A DNA stretch of 64,000 nt, taken from the NCBI GenBank assembly GCA_965215055.1, contig OZ244046.1, positions 434,001 to 498,000 on the forward strand, given 5' to 3'. Below the pieces are notes generated by a model. That model searched no databases. It was given only the letters and a program-made list of their open reading frames with translations, and was not told where the DNA came from. Source of the stretch: G965215055 sp965215055 (GTDB taxonomy: Bacteria > Pseudomonadota > Gammaproteobacteria > UBA4575). The position numbers were made by a program, and so were the translations under genes. Positions 27,240 to 37,025 of this stretch are shown piece after piece. Every line of letters begins with the position of its first letter. Positions within the stretch are counted from its first letter, which is position 1.

Positions 27240-27872
27240 TCACGGTGATAATTCAGGAGCCCGATTGTTTGCAGTTTTTTGTATCGCAATAGCCACATCT
27301 TCAATTGGTCGGTCAGCGTCAATCACCGCAAACCTCTGAGGGTGATCATCGGCAAGCTTTATATAGGTTCGCTGCACGCGCTCAAAAAACTCAAGCTGCT
27401 CATTCTCAAAGCGATCTTTCTTGCCGCGCTTTGAGACACGTTGCATGCAAGTCTCGACGTCGCAAACCAGTAAAATTGTCAAATCGGGTGTAAAGTTCCC
27501 TTGCGCGACCGCTTCAATTTTTCGAATTTGCTCAAAGGGAATTCCTCTGCCCCCTCCCTGGTAGGCATAGCTCGCATCTACAAATCGATCACATAACACC
27601 CAGGTTTTTTCACGCAGCGCAGGGAAAATGACGTCTTCTAGATGTTGTATGCGCGCTGCAAATAGCAATAACAACTCGGTACGAGAGTTAATGGACGTTA
27701 CATTTTGGTCAAGTAGTATTTTACGTATGTCTTCACCTATTTCTGTACCACCAGGCTCATGGGTAACAAGTGTTTTTACATTTTTTGACTGAAGATATTT
27801 TCGCAAAAACCCTATTTGAGTAGTCTTGCCTACTCCTTCAATTCCCTCAAAAGTGATGAACTTACTTTGCAA
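27240..27872 (-). CDS. tmk: Thymidylate kinase
   Basis: It phosphorylates dTMP to dTDP. The 210 residues have P-loop FEGIEGVGKTTQ (8-19), the DRFVDASYAYQGGGRG substrate region (about 95-110), and a LID-like segment RVSKRGKKDRFENEQLEFF. The frame begins with TTG (27872); no in-frame ATG precedes the P-loop, so a TTG start is likely. It lies between mltG and holB. Confidence 0.95.
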   Translation of the reverse strand: MQSKFITFEGIEGVGKTTQIGFLRKYLQSKNVKTLVTHEPGGTEIGEDIRKILLDQNVTSINSRTELLLLFAARIQHLEDVIFPALREKTWVLCDRFVDASYAYQGGGRGIPFEQIRKIEAVAQGNFTPDLTILLVCDVETCMQRVSKRGKKDRFENEQLEFFERVQRTYIKLADDHPQRFAVIDADRPIEDVAIAIQKTANNRAPELSP

Positions 27873-27909
27873 TGTCCGTGCCGTTATATATACAAAATAA
27901 TACCTTTGC

Positions 27910-28923
27910 TCAGCGAGAGGCCTTATGCCTATCCTTATTACGATTAAATTGATACTTGTTCACTGCTTCCCAATGCTCTTCATAGGTGAGGGAAAAATGA
28001 TGAGTGCCGTCACCTTTGGAAACAAAATATATAACCCCACTATCCGCAGGCTGCAAAGCCGCAGCAATGGATGCACGGCTTGGCAATGCGATAGGAGTGG
28101 GAGGCAAGCCCTCGTGCAAATAGGTATTATAGGGAGTATCTGTCCGCAAATCCTTACGGCTGATATTGCCATTAAACAACTCGCCCAAACCATAAATTAC
28201 TGTCGGATCAGTTTGCAAAGGCATTCCACGCTTCAGGCGAGTATTAAATACTGCCGCGACTATTGCCCGTTCATTTTCGACACCGGTTTCTTTCTCTATG
28301 ATTGAGGCCAAAATCAAAGCATCTTTAGGAGATTTAAGCATTATGTCTTCTTTTCGACTAGACCATTCCTGCTCTAAAACGGTAACCATACGTTGATGAG
28401 CACGACGAAAAAATTCCACGTCAGTTGTGCCCGTGGGGAAATAATAAGTGTCAGGATAAAACCAACCCTCAGGATGACGAGTTTCCAAGTTAAGTCTCGC
28501 CATCAGCTCTACAGGTGTATTTACGGTATGCATGATTTTATTGTGTTGTTTAACTGCATCCCAAAGCTGCTTGAAAGTCCATCCCTCTATAACTGTCAGA
28601 CTAAACTGCACAGTATCACCCTTAACGAGTTTATTAAGTAACTGTCGGGGAGTCATATCCGTGGAAAAGGAGTATTCCCCAGCCTGAATAGTATGCGTCG
28701 CATTATTCAGGTGCCCAAAAATCTTCCAGAGTAGCTCTTTCTTGATCAGCCCATATTCGCCAAGTTGTTGCGTTACTTCATTAAAGCTCATACCTGGCGT
28801 AATAACTAATTGAATTTCTTCAGAGTGAGCAGATAGTGGGCCGTCCATATAGTATTTAAAGTAGACTGACAGTAGTGTAATTAAGACTACAACTGCAATG
28901 ATGACTGCACTTAATTTACGCAT
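27910..28923 (-). CDS. mltG: Endolytic murein transglycosylase
   Basis: MltG (YceG) cleaves nascent glycan strands at the inner membrane and sets their length. The 337 residues have an N-terminal membrane anchor (about 5-25), a LysM-like part (VITPGMSFNEVTQQLGEYGLI), and the catalytic glutamate in ASIIEKETG. Further family segments are FNTRLKRGMPLQTDPTVIYGLG and TPYNTYLHEGLPPTPIALPSRASI. It sits between pabC and tmk, the usual gammaproteobacterial order. Confidence 0.95.
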   Translation of the reverse strand: MRKLSAVIIAVVVLITLLSVYFKYYMDGPLSAHSEEIQLVITPGMSFNEVTQQLGEYGLIKKELLWKIFGHLNNATHTIQAGEYSFSTDMTPRQLLNKLVKGDTVQFSLTVIEGWTFKQLWDAVKQHNKIMHTVNTPVELMARLNLETRHPEGWFYPDTYYFPTGTTDVEFFRRAHQRMVTVLEQEWSSRKEDIMLKSPKDALILASIIEKETGVENERAIVAAVFNTRLKRGMPLQTDPTVIYGLGELFNGNISRKDLRTDTPYNTYLHEGLPPTPIALPSRASIAAALQPADSGVIYFVSKGDGTHHFSLTYEEHWEAVNKYQFNRNKDRHKASR

Positions 28924-28948
28924 GTAGTCTTTAGCACGTACATTAAAT

Positions 28949-29758
28949 TCAGGTATTAAAAACGGACATCAGCTCATTAATTATGGCAGTCTTGGACATC
29001 ACCAGTTTGTTGAAATTCCTTACCGGCCAAATACCAATGATACTGTTACATAAAAACATTCCTTTAATTGTATCTACCTCATCAAGCCCAAAGTCTCTTA
29101 CCGAAAGTTTAATACCATTATCGCTACAATAGTTGATAACTTGATTACGCAATATCCCTACCACACCGCATCTTTTCAAGTCGGGGGTAACCAAGCCATC
29201 GTCTACTTCAAAAAATACATTGCTGGACGTGGCTTCGATGATATGGTCATCAAGATCACATACCAGCCCTTCCTGATATTCGTCCTCCCATTCGCTGCGC
29301 GCGAGCACCTGTTCAAGACGATTTAAATGCTTAATTTGAGCAAGTCTGGTTCGCTGTACCAGCCTAAGATCACACAGCGTTATATCGATGCCTGACGAGG
29401 TATAGTGGGCTGGAAACTGCGGCCAGGGAAATTTTTGAATAATGCGAGTCAGCGTGTGCCGGGAAGGTGCATAGCCTCTGGTTCCAATTCCCCGGGTAAT
29501 GATGATTTTTATCACGCATCGTTGGTCTACGTCGATCAATTGTTCCATTTCGTTTTTCAACAAAATGTCATTCAGACTTGAAAAACCCAACGTTTCACAG
29601 CCCAGACTCAAACGCTGCAAGTGCTCTTGCCAATATTGTGGTTGACCTTGCTTAATAGCAATAGTTTCAAATACGCCGTCGCCATATAGCAAGCCACGAT
29701 CGAGAGTCGAAAGGTTATCACTACGTTTACCGTTGATGATGACTGTAGCGACTTGCAC
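28949..29758 (-). CDS. pabC: 4-amino-4-deoxychorismate lyase
   Basis: This fold-type IV PLP enzyme releases pyruvate from aminodeoxychorismate to give p-aminobenzoate for folate. The 269 residues include LDRGLLYGDGVFETI (20-34), the PLP lysine in AQIKHLNRLEQVLAR, EGLVCDLDDHIIEATSSNVFFEVDDGLVTPDL, and the C-terminal CNSIIGIWPV. The start is GTG. It lies between fabF and mltG. Confidence 0.94.
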   Translation of the reverse strand: MQVATVIINGKRSDNLSTLDRGLLYGDGVFETIAIKQGQPQYWQEHLQRLSLGCETLGFSSLNDILLKNEMEQLIDVDQRCVIKIIITRGIGTRGYAPSRHTLTRIIQKFPWPQFPAHYTSSGIDITLCDLRLVQRTRLAQIKHLNRLEQVLARSEWEDEYQEGLVCDLDDHIIEATSSNVFFEVDDGLVTPDLKRCGVVGILRNQVINYCSDNGIKLSVRDFGLDEVDTIKGMFLCNSIIGIWPVRNFNKLVMSKTAIINELMSVFNT

Positions 29759-29823
29759 GTTAAAGCAAAAGCATTTGAATCATTCAAAAACGACACATGC
29801 GCAAAAGTGTCACTAATGAATAA

Positions 29824-31068
29824 CTAAATTTTTTTGAACACAACCGTACCATTCGTGCCGCCAAAACCAAATGAGTTAGACAGCACAACATCTATTTTTT
29901 TCTTCTCACGCGCTTCATTAGGTACATAATCGAGGTCGCAAACTGGGTCCGGGACTTCATAGTTTATAGTAGGCGGCAATACACCATGATAGAGGGCAAG
30001 CACACTAAATACAGCTTCCACACCACCCGCAGCACCCAGTAAATGACCGGTCATTGATTTCGTCGAACTTACTGCAATTTTTTGAGCATGCTCACCAAAA
30101 GTTTTTTTTATGGCCAACGTTTCTGCGGCATCACCTGTGGGGGTTGATGTTCCATGGGCGTTAATATAGTCAACTTCATCAACGTTTAAGGATGCATCTC
30201 TCAATGCATTATGCATACACCGCACTCCACCTTCACCACCAGATGAAGGGGCCGTCATGTGGTATGCATCACTGCTCATGCCATACCCGACAAGTTCGCA
30301 GTAAATGTTTGCTGCGCGTGCCTTAGCCTGCTCATATTCCTCCAACACCAGAACGCCTGCGCCATCTCCTAGCACGAAGCCATCACGATTTAAGTCAAAT
30401 GGTCGACTAGCATGTTCCGGATCATCATTGTGCGATGCACAGAGCGCCTTGGCGGCGGCAAAACCTCCAATTCCTAATGGGCTAGTAGCCATTTCAGTTC
30501 CGCCGGCTATCATAATATCCGCGTCTTCATACATGATCATGCGTGCCGCATCACCTATGTTGTGCAAACCCGTTGTACAAGCCGATACGATCGAAATGTT
30601 AGGCCCTTTGAACCCATACATGATAGACAAATTACCTGATACCATATTGATAATGTTGCTGGGTACAAAAAAAGGGGAAATCTTTTTAGGTCCCCCGTTT
30701 AAATATGCAGCGCAACTTTTTTCGATGCCTGGTAAACCACCAATACCACTACCAATGGCAACACCGATGCGGTCAGCATTCTCATCTGTCACATCAAAGC
30801 CTGAATCGTGAATGGCTTGCACGCCTGCACCGATACCGTAGTGAATAAAAGGGTCCATCTTGCGTTGATCTTTTTTTGACAGATAATCATCAGCATTAAA
30901 ATCCCGAGCTTGCCCCGCGATTCGCACTGAAAACGCGCTTGCATCAAAACAGTCTATTTCGGTGATTCCACTGTTGCCCGCAGTAATGTTGGGCCATGCC
31001 TTGTCTATAGTTGAACCTACAGGCGAGATAATTCCCATACCAGTAACTACTACACGCCGCCGAGACAT
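29824..31068 (-). CDS. fabF: Beta-ketoacyl-ACP synthase II
   Basis: It elongates acyl-ACP by condensation with malonyl-ACP. The 414 residues have the Cys-His-His triad in SACTTGLHNIGDA (about 164), NAHGTSTPTGD (about 304) and SSTKSMTGHLLGAAGG (about 340), and end FGFGGTNGTVVF. It lies downstream of acpP in the fab operon, about 83 bases away. Confidence 0.96.
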   Translation of the reverse strand: MSRRRVVVTGMGIISPVGSTIDKAWPNITAGNSGITEIDCFDASAFSVRIAGQARDFNADDYLSKKDQRKMDPFIHYGIGAGVQAIHDSGFDVTDENADRIGVAIGSGIGGLPGIEKSCAAYLNGGPKKISPFFVPSNIINMVSGNLSIMYGFKGPNISIVSACTTGLHNIGDAARMIMYEDADIMIAGGTEMATSPLGIGGFAAAKALCASHNDDPEHASRPFDLNRDGFVLGDGAGVLVLEEYEQAKARAANIYCELVGYGMSSDAYHMTAPSSGGEGGVRCMHNALRDASLNVDEVDYINAHGTSTPTGDAAETLAIKKTFGEHAQKIAVSSTKSMTGHLLGAAGGVEAVFSVLALYHGVLPPTINYEVPDPVCDLDYVPNEAREKKKIDVVLSNSFGFGGTNGTVVFKKI

Positions 31069-31151
31069 GATTATCTACTCCTATCTCTTATATGGACACG
31101 TCGCTGCAGAAGTGCTTCTGCTCAGTGTAATCAATCAAGGATAGCCATCAA

Positions 31152-31385
31152 TTACTGATGGTCGTTAACGTAATTGATAGCCTGTTTTACCGTGGTTATT
31201 TTTTCCGCTTCTTCATCAGGAATTTCACACTCAAATTCTTCCTCCAAGGCCATCACTAGTTCAACTGTATCCAAAGAGTCTGCACCAAGGTCATCTACAA
31301 ATGATGCATCTTCCTCAATTTCGTCCTCACCTACTCCCAACTGCTCAACGATTACCTTTTTTACTCTTTCCTCAATATTGTTCAT
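31152..31385 (-). CDS. acpP: Acyl carrier protein
   Basis: The 77-residue acidic protein carries the phosphopantetheine serine in GADSLDTVELVMALEEEF. It is nearly identical in pattern to E. coli AcpP. AGAGGAAGC gives a strong ribosome-binding site. A 213-base gap to fabG upstream holds no gene I can see and probably contains an acpP-specific promoter. Confidence 0.97.
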   Translation of the reverse strand: MNNIEERVKKVIVEQLGVGEDEIEEDASFVDDLGADSLDTVELVMALEEEFECEIPDEEAEKITTVKQAINYVNDHQ

Positions 31386-31598
31386 AAAACTGCTTCCTCT
31401 TTTGCAAAAAAATTTTACCGGTCTTAATCAAGCAAGGCCGGTATTGTATTGAAAAGGATATCGCCATGCCATTTATTTACAGCAGTAAAGTATCAAGCTC
31501 TAAAACGACTTGTAGCCTACACATATACATAATATTTTAGCTAAATATAAACTTTTACACGTATTTATTAAATGACAACCCAAATTATTTTATATCCC

Positions 31599-32336
31599 CT
31601 ATGCCATAAACAACCCACCACTTACGTTTATGGTTTCACCAGTAATATAGCCAGCACCCTCTGATATCAGAAAACTCACGACATTTGCAATTTCTTGCGT
31701 TGTCCCCATACGCCCAACGGGGATTTGGTCAAGTAGTGCGGTCTGCTGCTCCATGCTCAACTTATCGGTCATATCCGTCGCAATAAACCCGGGTGCAATG
31801 GCATTTACCGTGATTCCTCTGGAAGCAACTTCCTGAGCGAGGGATTTTGTAAAGCCAACGGCACCTGCCTTGGCTGCAGTATAATTCGTCTGCCCGGCGT
31901 TACCCGATAAGGCAACTACGGATGAAATATTGATGATACGCCCCCCCCTGGCTTTCATCATATCTCGCAGACAAGCCTTGGAAAGTCGATACATGGAAGA
32001 CAAATTGGTATTGATTACGCTGTGCCACTCTTCTTCTTTCATACGTATAAGCAAATTGTCTTTTGTAATACCAGCGTTGTTGACAAGGATCGTTGGTGCA
32101 GAAAAACTTTTTTTAACCTGAGCAAACAGTGCTCGGACTGAATCTTCCTGATTTACATTAAGTACCAGACCTGTACCAACCATGCCTGCTTGACCTAACG
32201 CAGCTTGAATCCTATCAGCACCTTGCCGTGTTGTCGCAGTGCCAATAACTGTGATTCCCTGCCTACCCAAGTCATGCAGAATTGCCTCACCAATTCCGCG
32301 ACTTGCACCAGTTACCAATGCAACCCGATTAGCCAC
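31599..32336 (-). CDS. fabG: 3-oxoacyl-ACP reductase
   Basis: This NADPH-dependent short-chain reductase has 245 residues, with TGASRGIG (9-16), NNAG (about 87), and catalytic Ser and YxxxK in ISSVVALSGNAGQTNYTAAKAG (138-158). The start is GTG, two bases after the fabD stop. The gene contains an 8-C run (minus-strand G run, 31941-31948) that encodes a conserved RGGRI segment and needs no special explanation. Confidence 0.96.
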   Translation of the reverse strand: MANRVALVTGASRGIGEAILHDLGRQGITVIGTATTRQGADRIQAALGQAGMVGTGLVLNVNQEDSVRALFAQVKKSFSAPTILVNNAGITKDNLLIRMKEEEWHSVINTNLSSMYRLSKACLRDMMKARGGRIINISSVVALSGNAGQTNYTAAKAGAVGFTKSLAQEVASRGITVNAIAPGFIATDMTDKLSMEQQTALLDQIPVGRMGTTQEIANVVSFLISEGAGYITGETINVSGGLFMA

Positions 32337-32338
32337 AA

Positions 32339-33295
32339 CTATTCAATCACCTCATACATCGAGTTCTCTGCGTATTCCAGCGTTTGTTCAAGACTCTTTG
32401 AGTCATGCACACAGTAGCACGGCAATGCACGATCGATGCGCCTATTTAAACCCGTGATTACTTTGCCAGGACCGAGCTCAATCAATACGCTTGTGCCTAG
32501 CGAAATAATATACTGAATCGTTTCTACCCAGCGTACCGGATTGAATAGTTGCCGATATAATGCATCTTTAATTTTCAGTACGTCGGAATAAGGCTGTACA
32601 TCGACATTTTGAATCACATCTATCTGCGGGGATTGTATGGGTATATCGTGCAAGTAGTCACGTAGCCGCTCTGCTGCAGGCTGCATCAGAGTACTATGCG
32701 CCGGTACACTCAGGGGTAACGTTATTGCACGTTTTGCTCCCGCAGACTTTGCTGCTTCAACTGCTCTCGCTACAGCTTCGCTATGCCCAGCAATAACGGT
32801 CTGTTCAGGAGCATTAAAATTAACCGCCTCTACTACCTGCCCTTGCGCCGATTGTTTACACACCTCGGCCAAACTCTCATCATCCAGACCTAAGATAGCA
32901 GCCATCGCGCCTCGGCCCTCCGAAACCGCCTGCTGCATTACTTGGCCGCGATATCTCGCTATTGGTAACGCAGTTTCAAATGTAAATGCCCGTGCACAAA
33001 CCAAAGCTGAGTATTCTCCAAAACTATGGCCAGCTACTACTATCGGCGGCAGGTTAAAATACCTGACCCATATTCTCCAAATGGCAACATTTGCACAAAG
33101 CATTACAGGTTGTGTATTCTCGGTTCGGTTTAATTCATTTTCGGGCCCCGAGTCAACCAATTTCCACAGGTCTTGCTGCAAGATGTCAGAACCCAGTTCA
33201 AAAGTTTGTTTAACCTCGGGAAAATCAGCAGCCAGATCAGTCAACATACCAACGGATTGTGCGCCCTGACCAGGGAATAAATATGCAAAATTCAT
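32339..33295 (-). CDS. fabD: Malonyl-CoA:ACP transacylase
   Basis: It loads malonate onto ACP. The 318 residues start AYLFPGQGAQSVGML, have the catalytic serine in GHSFGEYSALVCA (about 92) and the active-site histidine in VPAHSTLM (about 201). It is the first gene of the fab operon in this window; plsX and fabH, often directly upstream, are absent, and infA is divergent instead. Confidence 0.96.
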   Translation of the reverse strand: MNFAYLFPGQGAQSVGMLTDLAADFPEVKQTFELGSDILQQDLWKLVDSGPENELNRTENTQPVMLCANVAIWRIWVRYFNLPPIVVAGHSFGEYSALVCARAFTFETALPIARYRGQVMQQAVSEGRGAMAAILGLDDESLAEVCKQSAQGQVVEAVNFNAPEQTVIAGHSEAVARAVEAAKSAGAKRAITLPLSVPAHSTLMQPAAERLRDYLHDIPIQSPQIDVIQNVDVQPYSDVLKIKDALYRQLFNPVRWVETIQYIISLGTSVLIELGPGKVITGLNRRIDRALPCYCVHDSKSLEQTLEYAENSMYEVIE

Positions 33296-33424
33296 AGCTA
33301 GAAGTCTAAAATGAAGGATAAAGCCTGAGGCCGTATTGTATATTCTAATAGTTTAGTTCAAATCTCTTGTTTTATTTTTCCTTTCTACGATAATGAGTGC
33401 CGCTTTAAGCTATTAAGGAACAAT

Positions 33425-33643
33425 ATGCCAAAAGAAGATCATATAGAAATGGAAGGCACTGTGATCGAGACTCTGCCCAACACGATGTTTCGCGTTGAGC
33501 TTGAGAACGGCCATATAATCACCGCGCACATATCCGGACGCATGAGAAAGCATTACATCAAAATCCTTACCGGCGATAAGGTCATTGTAGAAATGACACC
33601 CTACGATTTGAACAAAGGGAGGATCACCTATCGGAGTAAATAA
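33425..33643 (+). CDS. infA: Translation initiation factor IF-1
   Basis: The 72-residue OB-fold protein (MPKEDHIEMEGTVIETLPN...FRVELENGHIITAHISGRMRKHYI) is the canonical IF-1, which binds the 30S A site. It is transcribed singly, divergent from fabD, with 129 bases between. It converges on clpA with only eight bases between stop codons and no visible terminator, so transcripts may overlap. Confidence 0.98.
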   Translation: MPKEDHIEMEGTVIETLPNTMFRVELENGHIITAHISGRMRKHYIKILTGDKVIVEMTPYDLNKGRITYRSK

Positions 33644-33651
33644 TGCAGTTG

Positions 33652-35916
33652 TTAACTCACTACACCCTCAAGGCACTCGATCTCTAATTTACCTTTATCG
33701 GCACGCACGATAACCTTACCCCCCCTTTCCAGGCGACCAAAAAGTATTTCATCTGCAAGCGGCCTTTTTATATGCTCCTGTATAACCCGCTGCATGGGAC
33801 GCGCCCCCATTTTTACATCATAGCCATGGTCTGCAATCCAGATTCTTGCAGAATCCTCAACTTGAATTTCCACCTTCTTGTGCTCCAGTTGAGCCTCAAG
33901 TTGCGCAATAAATTTATCTACAACATACATAACTACTTCTTGACTCAACGGAACAAACTGAATAATTGCATCCAAACGGTTTCTGAATTCAGGTGTAAAC
34001 ACGCGCTTGATGATTTCAATGCCGTCAGAACTGTGATCCTGAACCGTAAATCCTACACTATTACGGTTTATTTCCTGCGCTCCGGCATTGGTTGTCATCA
34101 CTAGTATTACATTTCGAAAATCTACTTTTCTGCCGTTGGTGTCCGTTAAAATACCATGGTCCATCACCTGTAGTAGTAAATTAAACACGTCCGGATGCGC
34201 CTTTTCCACTTCGTCAAGTAATAGAACACAATGCGGTGATTTTAATACTGCATCAGTAAGCAGCCCGCCCTGGTCAAATCCAACGTAACCAGGCGGTGCG
34301 CCAATTAACCGTGAAACCGTATGGCGTTCCATGTACTCAGACATGTCAAAACGAAGCAATTCAATCCCCAGTATCAGTGCCAATTGCCGAGTTACTTCAG
34401 TTTTACCAACACCGGTCGGCCCCGCAAATAGAAATGAACCGATAGGTTTATCCTCAATCCCTATACCTGAACGCGACATTTTAATCGCGGTCGCTAAATT
34501 AGTGATGGCATCGTCTTGTCCAAATACGACCAGTTTCAAGTTCCTTTCCAAGTTCTTAAGCACTTCAGTATCGCTGGATGAGACATGCTTTGGTGGTATG
34601 CGTGCAATTTTTGCAACAATGTCTTCAACCTGTTTGACTGCTATCGTCTTTTTACGCGCCGACTTGGGTTTTAGGTTCATACTTGCTCCCGCTTCATCAA
34701 TGACGTCAATAGCTTTATCCGGCAGGTGGCGGTCATTAATATGCTTGGCGGAAAGCTCCGCGGCCGCTCTTAAGGCTTTTTCGGTATAACGTACGCCGTG
34801 GTGCTTTTCAAAACGGCTGCGTAGCCCTTTAAGGATCCGATAGGTTTGGTCAATATCAGGTTCTTCAATTTCTATACTTTGGAAACGTCGCGCCAATGCA
34901 CGATCCTTTTCGAACACGCCTCGAAACTCCTGATATGTGGTTGAGCCTATACATTTTAATTCACCGGTATTCAACATCGGCTTGATCAGGTTCGAAGCGT
35001 CCATTACCCCACCCGATGCAGCACCTGCACCAATTACGGTATGAATTTCATCAATGAACAAAATAGCGCCCTGTTCCTCTCGCAACTGATGTAAGACCCC
35101 TTTAAGGCGTTTTTCGAAATCCCCTCTGTACTTGGTGCCAGCAACTAAACTGCCCAGGTCCAATGAATAAATTGTGCTGCCTGCCAATACTCCAGGAACC
35201 TCATTTTCAACAATTTTTCTGGCTAAACCTTCTGCAATAGCCGTTTTGCCAACGCCTGCCTCACCAACAAATAAAGGATTATTCTTTCTACGCCGACATA
35301 AAATTTGAATAGTTCGCTCAATTTCATTTTCCCGGCCTATGAGTGGATCAATTTTTCCTTCTGCGGCTAATTTATTTAAATTCACAGCAAAATGGTCAAG
35401 GGGATTTTTGGACGCGGGCGCACTACCATCCACATCTGTTTCCGCGTTCTCGGTAAGCTCATTTTCAGCATCAAATGCTATTTTTGATATACCGTGTGCA
35501 ATGTAATTCACTACGTCAAGACGAGCCACATCGTGCTGCTCCAGCAGATAGACGGCATATGATTCCTGCTCACCGAACATCGCAACCAAAACGTTCGCAC
35601 CTGTTACTTCCGCATTCTTTTTCCCGGATGACTGTACGTGAAACACGGCACGTTGCAATACGCGTTGAAATCCCAAAGTAGGTTGAGTATCACGATCATC
35701 TTCATGCGGAAGAGTAGGAGTATTATTAGCAATAAACTCAGATAATTCTTTAGCCAGCTTCGGTAAGTTTGCTCCACACGCACGTAATACATCTGCCGCT
35801 GCCGAGTTTTGTGTAAGTGCTAACAAAAGATGCTCTACTGTCATGAATTCATGACGTCTTTCGCGCACTTCCTTAAAAGCCAGACTCAATGTAAGTTCAA
35901 GTTCTTTGTTTAACAT
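33652..35916 (-). CDS. clpA: ATP-dependent Clp protease ATPase subunit ClpA
   Basis: This 754-residue AAA+ unfoldase has an N-terminal Clp repeat domain (ELTLSLAFKEVRERRHEFMTVEHLL), D1 Walker A GEAGVGKTAIAEGLA (about 214-228) and Walker B ILFIDEIH, D2 Walker A GPTGVGKTEVTRQLA (about 494) and VLLLDEVEKAHPDVFN, and no ClpB-type middle coiled coil. It feeds ClpP and works with the adjacent adaptor ClpS, whose stop is 15 bases upstream. Confidence 0.96.
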   Translation of the reverse strand: MLNKELELTLSLAFKEVRERRHEFMTVEHLLLALTQNSAAADVLRACGANLPKLAKELSEFIANNTPTLPHEDDRDTQPTLGFQRVLQRAVFHVQSSGKKNAEVTGANVLVAMFGEQESYAVYLLEQHDVARLDVVNYIAHGISKIAFDAENELTENAETDVDGSAPASKNPLDHFAVNLNKLAAEGKIDPLIGRENEIERTIQILCRRRKNNPLFVGEAGVGKTAIAEGLARKIVENEVPGVLAGSTIYSLDLGSLVAGTKYRGDFEKRLKGVLHQLREEQGAILFIDEIHTVIGAGAASGGVMDASNLIKPMLNTGELKCIGSTTYQEFRGVFEKDRALARRFQSIEIEEPDIDQTYRILKGLRSRFEKHHGVRYTEKALRAAAELSAKHINDRHLPDKAIDVIDEAGASMNLKPKSARKKTIAVKQVEDIVAKIARIPPKHVSSSDTEVLKNLERNLKLVVFGQDDAITNLATAIKMSRSGIGIEDKPIGSFLFAGPTGVGKTEVTRQLALILGIELLRFDMSEYMERHTVSRLIGAPPGYVGFDQGGLLTDAVLKSPHCVLLLDEVEKAHPDVFNLLLQVMDHGILTDTNGRKVDFRNVILVMTTNAGAQEINRNSVGFTVQDHSSDGIEIIKRVFTPEFRNRLDAIIQFVPLSQEVVMYVVDKFIAQLEAQLEHKKVEIQVEDSARIWIADHGYDVKMGARPMQRVIQEHIKRPLADEILFGRLERGGKVIVRADKGKLEIECLEGVVS

Positions 35917-35930
35917 TGCGGTTCAAATGG

Positions 35931-36251
35931 TCAAGCTTCTTCCATTGCACACAACAATGGATGATTGTTCATGCGTGAATAATCGTTCACTTGTGCTACT
36001 TTTGTTTCCGCCATATCACGTGTATATACGCCACACACCCCTTTTCCCTGCGTGTGAACATGCAACATGATGCGCGTAGCTTTTTCACGATCCATTGTGA
36101 AAAAATTTTCCAAAATGTAGACAACAAACTCCATCGGCGTGTAATCATCGTTCAATAAAACCACCTTATACATAGGCGGCCTCTTAATCTTGGGCTTGGC
36201 TTCCTTGACGGATAGCTCATCCTCGTAATATGAATGTTCTTGGTCAGACAT
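35931..36251 (-). CDS. clpS: ClpS adaptor (N-end rule)
   Basis: The 106-residue adaptor delivers N-degron substrates to ClpAP. An acidic N-terminal tail precedes PPMYKVVLLNDDYTPMEFVVYIL (about 25-47), the core with the substrate-binding Asn-Asp region, and HTQGKGVCGVYTRDMAE. It is co-transcribed with clpA. About 280 gene-free, AT-rich bases separate it from the divergent Nudix gene. Confidence 0.96.
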   Translation of the reverse strand: MSDQEHSYYEDELSVKEAKPKIKRPPMYKVVLLNDDYTPMEFVVYILENFFTMDREKATRIMLHVHTQGKGVCGVYTRDMAETKVAQVNDYSRMNNHPLLCAMEEA

Positions 36252-36535
36252 ACTCAGCAGTATTTACTACTCCGCATTCAACAGCATCATATTGTAACCT
36301 GAAGAGGCTACTGAAAAATAATTTGTTACTCAATCAAAGCACCACATCGTTAAAGAATTCAACCCAATACCTGTACTTCTAAAACGGATTTTTGGTTATT
36401 TCCGATCATAGATAAAGTATAATTATAGCCTTTCTTTATTCTAATTCTTATCCAGAAAATTTATCCAATAATATCAGTAGAATTATTATTTTTTATATCA
36501 ACTATGTTGCATCCAAGCACCGCGGGAAATATCTT

Positions 36536-36994
36536 ATGAAGTGGCAACTCCATGTGACAGTAGCAGCCGTCATTGAACATGAGCAAAAATATCTGCTAGT
36601 ACAAGAAAAAGTTGATAACCAAGTAGTATTCAACCAACCAGCCGGACATTGGGAACATGGAGAATCACTACTTGAAGCAGCCAAGCGTGAAACCCTGGAA
36701 GAAACAGGATGGGAGTTTTACCCTTCGGCGTTAGTCGGAATTTACCGCTGGCAACATCCTCACAGAAACGAAGCTTTCCTGCGTTTCACTCTCTGTGGTC
36801 AGGCAAGTTCCGAGCAAATCAGGAATGACTTGGACGACGAAATTCTAGCTGTAGACTGGCACCATGCAGCGGATATTTTTGCGTTGCCCGAGAAAAAGAT
36901 CCGCAGCACTATGGTCATACACAGCCTGAGAGATTACTTGGATGGCAAACGCTATGATCTGAGCCTCGTCCGTGATATCCATCAGTACTGGTGA
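36536..36994 (+). CDS. nudJ: Nudix hydrolase, NudJ-type phosphatase
   Basis: The 152-residue protein has the Nudix box GHWEHGESLLEAAKRETLEETGW (about 41-63) with all metal-binding glutamates. NudJ acts on HMP-PP and nucleotide triphosphates. It sits just upstream of mnmA, the usual gammaproteobacterial neighbour order nudJ-mnmA-hflD. Confidence 0.9.
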   Translation: MKWQLHVTVAAVIEHEQKYLLVQEKVDNQVVFNQPAGHWEHGESLLEAAKRETLEETGWEFYPSALVGIYRWQHPHRNEAFLRFTLCGQASSEQIRNDLDDEILAVDWHHAADIFALPEKKIRSTMVIHSLRDYLDGKRYDLSLVRDIHQYW

Positions 36995-37025
36995 ACTGGA
37001 TTACCTTTACTAAAACTTGGCAAAT

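Noticed and set aside
31941..31948. 8-C run in fabG as a phase-variable tract
   Set aside because: fabG is essential and the run encodes a conserved RGGRI segment; likewise the 7-C run at 53833-53839 encodes the SGG of the MsbA signature.
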